Shown here in pieces: positions 58,630-64,000 of a DNA stretch of 64,000 nt. Location of the stretch: contig CP011806.1 of the NCBI GenBank assembly GCA_001664505.1, forward strand, positions 5,921,001-5,985,000, given 5' to 3'. The notes under the pieces were generated by a model, which ran no database searches, had not been told where the DNA came from, and was given only the letters and a program-made list of their open reading frames with translations. Both the position numbers and the translations under genes were made by a program. Source of the stretch: Acidobacteria bacterium Mor1 (GTDB taxonomy: Bacteria; Acidobacteriota; Polarisedimenticolia; Polarisedimenticolales; Polarisedimenticolaceae). Position 1 is the first letter of the stretch; every line of letters begins with the position of its first letter.

Positions 58630-61260
58630 CTAGAGGCTCTCGGCCGCGACCTTCTCGGTGACGAAGCACTCGATCACGTCGCCGACCTTGATGTCGTTGT
58701 AGCCGGCGATGCCGATACCGCACTCGTACCCGGACTTGACCTCGGAGACGTCGTCCTTGAAGCGGCGCAGCGAACCGACCTTGCCGGTGTAGATCACGAC
58801 GTTGTCCCGGATCAGGCGCAGCTCGCCCTTGCGGGCGATCTTGCCGTCGGTGACGTAGCAGCCGCCGATGTTTCCGATCTTCGGCACCTTGAAGGTCTGG
58901 CGCACCTCGGCCTGGCCGAGCACGCTCTCGCGCAGGGTCGGCTCGAGCATGCCGAGCATCGCCTGCTTGACCTCGTCGATCACGTCGTAGATCACGGTGT
59001 ACTGGCGGATCTCGACTTCCTCACGCTTGGCCAGGTCGGCGGTGACCCGGTCGGGCCGTACGTTGAAGCCGAGGACGATGGCGTTGGACGCCGCCGCCAA
59101 CAGCACGTCGGCCTGGGTGATGGCGCCGATGGACGAGCGCAGCACGTTGACGCGAATCTTGTCGCTGGGAAGTTCGCCGAGGGATTTCTCGATCGCCTCG
59201 ATCGAGCCCTGGACGTCGGCCTTGAGCAGCACCGGCAGTTCCTTGACGTCTCCCTGGGCGATCTGGCGCGAAAGGTTCTCGAGGGTGCGCTTGGCCGAGG
59301 CCTGCATGGCGGCGGCGCGCTCCTTCTCTTGACGGAACGATGCGATCTGCCGCGCCTTGCCCTCGTCGGCCACCGCCTGCAGGGTGTCGCCGGCGTAAGG
59401 CTCGCTGTTGAGTCCCATGACCTCGACAGGGGTCGACGGACCTGCGGAGTTCACCCGCTTGCCGTTCTCGTCGACCATGGCGCGAACCTTGCCGTGGGCC
59501 GCGCCGGCGATGAAGGCGTCGCCGACCTTGAGGGTTCCGTTTTGAATCAGGAGCGTGGCGATGGTGCCGCGAGAGCGGTCGCGCCGTGCTTCGAGCACGA
59601 CACCGCTGGCGGGAGCTTCAGGGTTTGCCTTGAGCTCCTTCATCTCGGTCTCGAGCAGGATCATCTCGAGCAGGTTGTCGAGGCCGGTGCGCTTCTTGGC
59701 CGAGACCTCGCACGCGACGATGTCGCCGCCGTAGTCCTCGACGACGAGCTCGCGTTCCATCAACTGCTGCTTGACCCGGTCGGTGTTGGCGTCGGGCTTG
59801 TCGACCTTGTTGATCGCGACGACGATCGGCACGCCGGCAGCCTTGGAGTGATCGATCGCCTCGAGGGTCTGCGGCTTGACGCCGTCGTCGGCGGCGACCA
59901 CCAGGACCACGATGTCGGTGACCTTGGCGCCGCGGGCGCGCATCAGGGTGAACGCCTCGTGACCGGGCGTGTCGAGGAAGGTGATCTTCTTGCCCTTCTC
60001 CTCGACCTGGTATGCGCCGATGTGCTGGGTGATGCCGCCGTGCTCCCGATCGACCACGTTGGTGGTGCGGATCGCATCGAGCAGCGACGTCTTACCGTGG
60101 TCGACGTGGCCCATCACGGTAACCACCGGCGGGCGGGCGACCATCTTCGACGGATCCTCGTCGGCCTCCTTGGTTTCGGTGGAAGCTTCGGCAGGTTCGA
60201 CCGCGGTCTGCTGGGCCTCTTCCTCGAAGCTCAGCACCGAGGCGATCGAGCCGAACTCGAGGGCGACCTCGACTGCGACCTCGGGATCGAGCGGCTGGTT
60301 GATCGTGGCGAGCACGCCACGGCCGATCAGCTTGGCGATCACGTCCTTCGACTTGCGGTTCAGTTTTTCCGCCAGCTCCTTCACGGTTACCGCCTCGGAG
60401 AGGGTGATCTCCTCGGGAACCGGAGGAAGATCCGGCTTCGGCTTCGCAGGTGCCTGCGTGACCTCCGGCGCCTTGTTCTTCTTGCGTCGACGTGCCTTGG
60501 TTCCGGGTGCGCCCGGACCGGGGCGTTGATGATGCGGCGGGCGGCCGGGAATCTGGCGTGCGCCGGGAGCTCCCGGCGCACCCGTGCGGGCACCGGTCGC
60601 CGGTCGCCGGGTTCCGGCAGGGGAGCGGTCGGTGCGAGGCGCGGCCGGCGGCGTATTGAGCGAGGCCAGCGTCGGCCTTCTCTTGGCCGCGAACACCCGG
60701 GGCTTGCGGGCACCGGGGGCGGCGCCGGGCAGCGGATCGACCGCCGAACGCTTTGTCTCGGCTGCCGGGGCTGCGGGCTCGGGAGTTGCGGGCCGGGTCG
60801 AGGGCTTGGCAGCGACGGGAGCAGGGGCCGGCTTCGCCGGCGCCGGAGCGCCGGGGGTCTCGGTCGACGCCGCGGGCTTCGCAGCGATCGGAGCCTCGGC
60901 GGCCGGAACCTCGGTTGCCGGAGCCTCGGGTTGGGGCGCCGGTGCGGCCGGGGCTTCCGTGGGAGCCGGAGCCTCGGCGGCAGGAGCCTCAGCGGGCTCG
61001 GGCTGTTCAGCCGGAGCCTCCGCTGCAGCGGGAGCATCGGCAGCCGGTGCCGGGCTTGTCTGGGCAGCTTCCTGCTCGAGCCGCTTCGTTTCGGCTGCGA
61101 TCGCGCTGGTGACCCGTTCCCGCACCAGGTCGGCGGTTTCGCCGTCCAGGGTGCTGAGATCGGATTTCACGTCTTGTCCCAGCCGGTCGAGCAACTCGAG
61201 AATCAACGCACTCTGCACGTTGAGTTGCTTCGCCAACTGGTAGACCCTGACCTTCGCCAT
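58630..61260 (-). CDS. infB: Translation initiation factor IF-2
   Basis: 876 residues. An N-terminal IF2_N module ([30 protein letters not shown], the first 50 residues) is followed by a 230-residue Ala/Pro/Glu-rich linker (about 60-290), a second IF2_N-like part, and the GTPase domain with GHVDHGKT (about residue 386), DTPGHEAF and NKVDK; domains II-IV end the protein. IF-2 delivers fMet-tRNA to the 30S subunit. The long Ala-Pro linker is typical of high-GC bacteria. The gene is flanked by nusA and ylxP. Confidence 0.96.
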   Translation of the reverse strand: MAKVRVYQLAKQLNVQSALILELLDRLGQDVKSDLSTLDGETADLVRERVTSAIAAETKRLEQEAAQTSPAPAADAPAAAEAPAEQPEPAEAPAAEAPAPTEAPAAPAPQPEAPATEVPAAEAPIAAKPAASTETPGAPAPAKPAPAPVAAKPSTRPATPEPAAPAAETKRSAVDPLPGAAPGARKPRVFAAKRRPTLASLNTPPAAPRTDRSPAGTRRPATGARTGAPGAPGARQIPGRPPHHQRPGPGAPGTKARRRKKNKAPEVTQAPAKPKPDLPPVPEEITLSEAVTVKELAEKLNRKSKDVIAKLIGRGVLATINQPLDPEVAVEVALEFGSIASVLSFEEEAQQTAVEPAEASTETKEADEDPSKMVARPPVVTVMGHVDHGKTSLLDAIRTTNVVDREHGGITQHIGAYQVEEKGKKITFLDTPGHEAFTLMRARGAKVTDIVVLVVAADDGVKPQTLEAIDHSKAAGVPIVVAINKVDKPDANTDRVKQQLMERELVVEDYGGDIVACEVSAKKRTGLDNLLEMILLETEMKELKANPEAPASGVVLEARRDRSRGTIATLLIQNGTLKVGDAFIAGAAHGKVRAMVDENGKRVNSAGPSTPVEVMGLNSEPYAGDTLQAVADEGKARQIASFRQEKERAAAMQASAKRTLENLSRQIAQGDVKELPVLLKADVQGSIEAIEKSLGELPSDKIRVNVLRSSIGAITQADVLLAAASNAIVLGFNVRPDRVTADLAKREEVEIRQYTVIYDVIDEVKQAMLGMLEPTLRESVLGQAEVRQTFKVPKIGNIGGCYVTDGKIARKGELRLIRDNVVIYTGKVGSLRRFKDDVSEVKSGYECGIGIAGYNDIKVGDVIECFVTEKVAAESL

Positions 61261-61322
61261 GCTTACTCCACGTTCCTTCGAGCCCGTGCCCTAACCCTGC
61301 AATGTCGCGCTGACGGCGTGCG

Positions 61323-62813
61323 TCAGCCCTCTTTCGTCGTGTCGGCCTCGTCGGCTTCGGCAGTTTCCTGTTCGGCAACCACTTCAGCTTCCTCGGTCGT
61401 CTCTGCGGCTTCGGCCGCTTCGGCTTCAAACGCCGGCTCGCCGTCGTCGTCGGCTTCCTCAGCCACTTCGCCCTCGGCTTCTTCTTCCACGTACTCGCCC
61501 GCTTCGGCCTCTGCGGCTTCGGCTTCGGCCGCTTCCTGTTCGAGGATTTCGAGCAGTTGTTCGGCGGCGTCGTGGATCTCGATGGCGACGTCTTCGTCGA
61601 TTCCATCGATGCTGGTGAGGTCTTCCATCGAGGCCATGGTTACCTCTTCCAGGGCGCGGAAGCCCTGGTCGAGAAGCAGGTTGACCACCGACGTGTCGAT
61701 ACCGGGCAGGCGCCCCAGCTCCTGGCTGGCCCGCGCCATGCGCTCCATCTCGGCTTCGACCTCTTCCTTCTTTTCGAGCTCGCTCTTGATGTCCAGATTC
61801 CAGCCGACGAGCTTGCTGGCCAGACGCACGTTCTGGCCGCGCTTGCCGATGGCGAGGGACAGCTGGTCTTCGGAGACGATGACCTCCATGTCCCGGGTTT
61901 CATAGTCGCGAATCCCGACCCGGTTGATCGCGGCCGGGTTCAGCGCGTTGCGCACGTAGTTCGACGGGTCATCGTCGAACTGCACGATGTCGATCTTCTC
62001 GCCGCGCAATTCGCGGATGACCGCCTGGACCCTGGAACCCTTCATGCCCACGCAGGCGCCTACCGGATCCACATCGCGATCCTTCGAGCGAACGGCGATC
62101 TTGGTGCGTTCTCCGGCATCGCGCGCGACGCTGACGATGCTGACGGTGCCGTCGTAGATCTCGGGCACTTCCATCTCGAAGAGCTTGCGCACCAGCAGTT
62201 CGCTGGCCCGGGACATGATGAGCTGGGGACCCTTGCCCTGGCGTTCGACGTTGACCAGGATCGCCCGGATGCGATCGCCCGGGTTGTAGTGCTCGGCGCG
62301 GCTCTGTTCACGCCTGGGCGCGGCGGCCTCGGCGCGGCCGAGGTCGATGATCATGTCGCCGCGATCGAAGCGCTTGACCTGGCCGGTGAGCAATTCGCCG
62401 ACGCGGTCGTTGTACTCCTCCCAGACGATCTCCCGTTCGGCTTCCTTGACCTTCTGGTAGATCACCTGTTTCGCGGCCTGGGCCGCGATGCGGGTGAGGG
62501 GAGCCTCGGCACCGCCTCGCGGAGTTTCGATTACGGCGCCGATCTCGATTCCCGGGTCTTTCTCCCGCGCCTCTTCGATCGGAATCTCGGTCTGGGGATC
62601 GACCAGTTCTTCCTCTTCGACCACCGTGTGGCGAGCGAAGATCAGGAACTGGCCGCTGTCGGGGTCGAAGCGGGCGCCGAAGTCTTCCTTGGAGCGATAG
62701 TACTTGCGAGAGGCGGCGGCATAGGCCTCCTCGACCGCCTTGATGATGACGTCGGTATCGATGCCTTTTTCGCGTCCGATCGCTTCGATCGTATGGAACA
62801 ATTCACTGCTCAT
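61323..62813 (-). CDS. nusA: Transcription termination/antitermination factor NusA
   Basis: 496 residues from ATG 62813 (a TTG three codons upstream is possible). Domains: NusA_N (SSELFHTIEAIGREKGIDTDVIIKAVEEA), S1 (about 130-200, GQVKRFDRGDMIIDLG), KH1/KH2 (about 220-345, VGMKGSRVQAVIRELRGEKIDIV, AIGKRGQNVRLASKL) and an acidic C-terminal part with one HhH-type repeat (LPGIDTSVVNLLLDQGFRALEEV) followed by a Glu/Ala tail of about 75 residues. It binds RNA polymerase and affects pausing and termination. The acidic tail replaces the second AR domain found in E. coli. The gene is downstream of rimP. Confidence 0.95.
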   Translation of the reverse strand: MSSELFHTIEAIGREKGIDTDVIIKAVEEAYAAASRKYYRSKEDFGARFDPDSGQFLIFARHTVVEEEELVDPQTEIPIEEAREKDPGIEIGAVIETPRGGAEAPLTRIAAQAAKQVIYQKVKEAEREIVWEEYNDRVGELLTGQVKRFDRGDMIIDLGRAEAAAPRREQSRAEHYNPGDRIRAILVNVERQGKGPQLIMSRASELLVRKLFEMEVPEIYDGTVSIVSVARDAGERTKIAVRSKDRDVDPVGACVGMKGSRVQAVIRELRGEKIDIVQFDDDPSNYVRNALNPAAINRVGIRDYETRDMEVIVSEDQLSLAIGKRGQNVRLASKLVGWNLDIKSELEKKEEVEAEMERMARASQELGRLPGIDTSVVNLLLDQGFRALEEVTMASMEDLTSIDGIDEDVAIEIHDAAEQLLEILEQEAAEAEAAEAEAGEYVEEEAEGEVAEEADDDGEPAFEAEAAEAAETTEEAEVVAEQETAEADEADTTKEG

Positions 62814-62886
62814 ATCGCCCAACCTACTGAGTTTTCTGGCCGAAACTATAGCATGTGCCCTTGTTCGGGCCGTTCTCGCAAAGACC

Positions 62887-63366
62887 TCAGAAACCGATCT
62901 CTTGACGGGCTTTTACGATGCTCTCGCGCTCGATCTCGACGGCGTCTCCGTCATCGGTTTCGAGCTGCACCGTTGCTCCTTCAAATCCCTTGAGTGTCCC
63001 GACGATCGCCCGGGTCACTCCCTCGCGATCTCTGGATTCGACACGCACCTTGCGACCGGTGTTGCGCCGGAAGTCGTCGTCGGTTTCGATCGGTCGATCG
63101 ATGCCCGGCGAGGAAACCTCCAGGGTGTAGCTTCCCGGTATCAGTTCCTGTTCTTCCAGGATGGCGTCGAGCCCGCGGCTTACCTGTTGGCAGTCGTCGA
63201 GATTCACTCCCCGCGTGCCGGCGCGATCGACATCGAGCCGCACATGCCAGCGGGTCTTGGCTCTCCGGACCACCACATGAACGAGCTCCACCCCGATGGG
63301 GTCGACCACCTGGCCGGCTGCTTCGCGGACCGTGTCGGTCAGCGCTCGTTCTCGCGCGGTCGCCAA
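62887..63366 (-). CDS. rimP: Ribosome maturation factor RimP
   Basis: 159 residues from TTG 63366, with a GGGGGAC stretch about nine bases upstream; an upstream in-frame TTG would add about 19 unconserved residues. Hallmarks: VVDPIGVELVHVVVRRAKTRWHVRLDVDR, VNLDDCQQVSRGLDAILEEQELIPGSYTLEVSSPGIDRPIETDDDF and TGRKVRVESRD. RimP is needed for 30S maturation. It heads the rimP-nusA-infB cluster. The region upstream (63367-63480) forms a GC-rich leader with possible hairpins. Confidence 0.9.
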   Translation of the reverse strand: MATARERALTDTVREAAGQVVDPIGVELVHVVVRRAKTRWHVRLDVDRAGTRGVNLDDCQQVSRGLDAILEEQELIPGSYTLEVSSPGIDRPIETDDDFRRNTGRKVRVESRDREGVTRAIVGTLKGFEGATVQLETDDGDAVEIERESIVKARQEIGF

Positions 63367-63424
63367 TGCTTGTCGTCCCCCGTTTCCGAGCCCCGGCGGG
63401 CCCTTATATGCGCTGATGCTCAAA

Positions 63425-63442
63425 CCCCCGCCGAAGCGGGGG
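63425..63442 (-). other. Hairpin in the rimP leader
   Basis: On the minus strand CCCCCGC, a UUCG tetraloop and GCGGGGG form a seven-base-pair stem followed by UUUGAG, about 60 bases before the rimP start. It could be a weak terminator or an attenuator of the rimP operon. No known leader element was identified. Confidence 0.35.
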
Positions 63443-63476
63443 AGCGACGCTCGGGCCATGCTCGCTCGCGAGCAAT

Positions 63477-63501
63477 AAAAAAAAGGTGGGCTAGGCCCAC
63501 C
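63477..63501 (-). terminator. Rho-independent terminator for leftward transcription
   Basis: On the minus strand GGTGGGC and GCCCACC form a seven-pair stem (nearer ten with the flanking AAA/UUU) around CUA, followed by eight Us (the A run at 63477-63484 on the plus strand). It would end transcription entering from the right, before the rimP operon; no gene ending there was identified within the window. Confidence 0.82.
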
Positions 63502-63504
63502 TTT

Positions 63505-64000
63505 GCCAGATGCGTCCGGCGACAATCTATCCGATGCGCCGGTCTTCCGCAAGGCTCGCTAAATGCAACAATCGGGATGCTTTCCGGCTCCCCGGGGCAC
63601 CTCGGCACCGGGAGTTCGGGGCTCTTCGGGAGTACCTGTCCGTCGTTCTGGGGCTCGGCTTCGAAGCCTGTTTTGCTGCCGAATCACCGGCCGGGGACAT
63701 TCCTCGCAGGAATTTCTGTAGGCGGGCTCAGCCGGTTTGCCCTGGAGGCTCGGTGCGTCTAAGTAGCTTTGCCGTCAATGCGTTCGTGCAGGACGGCCGG
63801 TGTGCCCCGAGCGGGCTGGGTTGTAGGTATTTGCGTTATTTTCGGTGTCTCGGCCTTGTCGCTGTTTTCCGCCGGTCACTTTTTTGCCATTTTCCCTCTT
63901 GCGCTCTCCAGAGATGTTGCTAATATCTCGTGCGCTCCCGGCAGACGAGATGCACCTCGATGAACCGGACGAGTCATTTGCATGACGAAGTCGGTTCTTC
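63505..64000. other. Right-end region with no confidently identified gene
   Basis: About 500 bases, poorer in G+C than the rest from about 63780 on. No frame shows a recognisable protein. A 64-codon plus-strand frame (63769-63963) has a hydrophobic stretch WVVGICVIFGVSALSLF but no Shine-Dalgarno and no known homologue that I can name. A minus-strand non-coding RNA ending in the terminator at 63477-63501 is possible: a hairpin CCGGCG...CGCCGG lies just upstream of it (63515-63543). I looked for tRNA, tmRNA, SRP RNA and RNase P RNA hallmarks and saw none. Confidence 0.5.
63899..63926 (+). promoter_or_regulatory. Possible promoter at the right edge
   Basis: TTGCGC (63899-63904), a 16-base spacer and TAATAT (63921-63926) lie in an A+T-rich patch. 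An ATG at 63982 (reading M-T-K-S-V-L to the window end) could be the start of a rightward gene. Evidence is slight. Confidence 0.3.

Noticed and set aside
59000..61100. Large plus-strand ORFs across infB, nusA and pnp (up to 1177 codons)
   Set aside because: They are antisense shadows of well-recognised genes and encode no known protein; long opposite-strand frames are expected in this high-GC genome.
63720..63790. A GEMM-I (c-di-GMP) riboswitch on the minus strand, because of GGGCAAACC and GGCAAAGC pieces
   Set aside because: The pieces occur in the wrong order and lack the GAAA tetraloop and the paired stems of the consensus.
63510..63923. A 137-codon plus-strand ORF at the right end
   Set aside because: The translation has no domain, membrane or secretion signal; codon use looks like a shadow frame over non-coding DNA.

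Overview
The window is one contiguous, high-GC (by eye about two-thirds G+C), gene-dense stretch of chromosome from a diderm bacterium. The outer-membrane set (bamA, bamD, skp, lpxA, lpxC, lpxD, fabZ, ExbB/ExbD) shows a Gram-negative cell. The mixture of rsmB-PASTA-rpe, an NtrY/NtrX-type pair beside lpxC and DUF4390, HslVU, ClpC and PilZ/GGDEF proteins suggests an acidobacterial or 'deltaproteobacterial'-grade lineage. Acidobacteriota is my best guess, but it is inference and not proven. No phage, transposon, CRISPR array, rRNA or tRNA was recognised. Gene starts are often GTG or TTG, and many genes overlap by 4 bases (GTGA or ATGA).

Layout. 1-3.0 kb (+): end of rsmB, a PASTA-domain membrane protein, rpe, a thioesterase and a BamD-like lipoprotein. 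3.0-6.3 kb (-): a four-helix membrane protein, a peroxiredoxin whose peroxidatic cysteine codon is UGA (probable selenoprotein with a bSECIS-like hairpin), a beta-propeller lipoprotein and a DUF72 protein. 6.4-12 kb: an ADP-forming acyl-CoA synthetase (+), then a PqqB-like exported metallo-hydrolase and a hybrid histidine kinase (-). 12.1-16.4 kb (+): hslV, hslU, an LptM-like/FnIII lipoprotein, dapF and a PGPGW-like protein. 16.4-19.3 kb (-): EamA transporter, GAF-like protein and TPR protein.

19.5-24.5 kb (+): lpxC, DUF4390, an NtrY-like kinase and an NtrX-like regulator with a degenerate AAA+ domain. 24.5-25.7 kb (-): an ECF-type sigma factor with a zinc-finger anti-sigma factor. 25.9-34.6 kb (+): two tandem degenerate-GGDEF/PilZ-like proteins, tsaB, rimI, psd, pssA, an ASADH-like protein lacking the catalytic Cys, a secreted coiled-coil protein and a Lol/MacB-type ABC transporter. 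34.6-37.1 kb (+): clpC. 37.3-44.9 kb (+): bamA, skp, lpxD, fabZ, lpxA, a Gfo/Idh oxidoreductase and a beta-lactamase-family hydrolase (outer-membrane and lipid A biogenesis). 45-52 kb (+): a TonB-like protein, a LeuA-family enzyme, a DEAD-box helicase, ExbB/ExbD, rsmD and a LysM protein ending at a strong terminator. 52-54 kb (-): a CBS protein and an MshEN/GAF-like protein. 54.1-63.4 kb (-): the classical rimP-nusA-infB-ylxP-rbfA-truB-rpsO-pnp transcription/translation cluster. The last ~630 bases hold an intrinsic terminator for leftward transcription and no confidently identified gene.

The most notable item is the peroxiredoxin at 3559-4008. A conventional gene caller would cut it at the in-frame UGA and keep only the C-terminal 82 codons, but the full frame is intact, overlaps its upstream neighbour by GTGA, and places UGA exactly at the catalytic residue with a compact hairpin right behind it.
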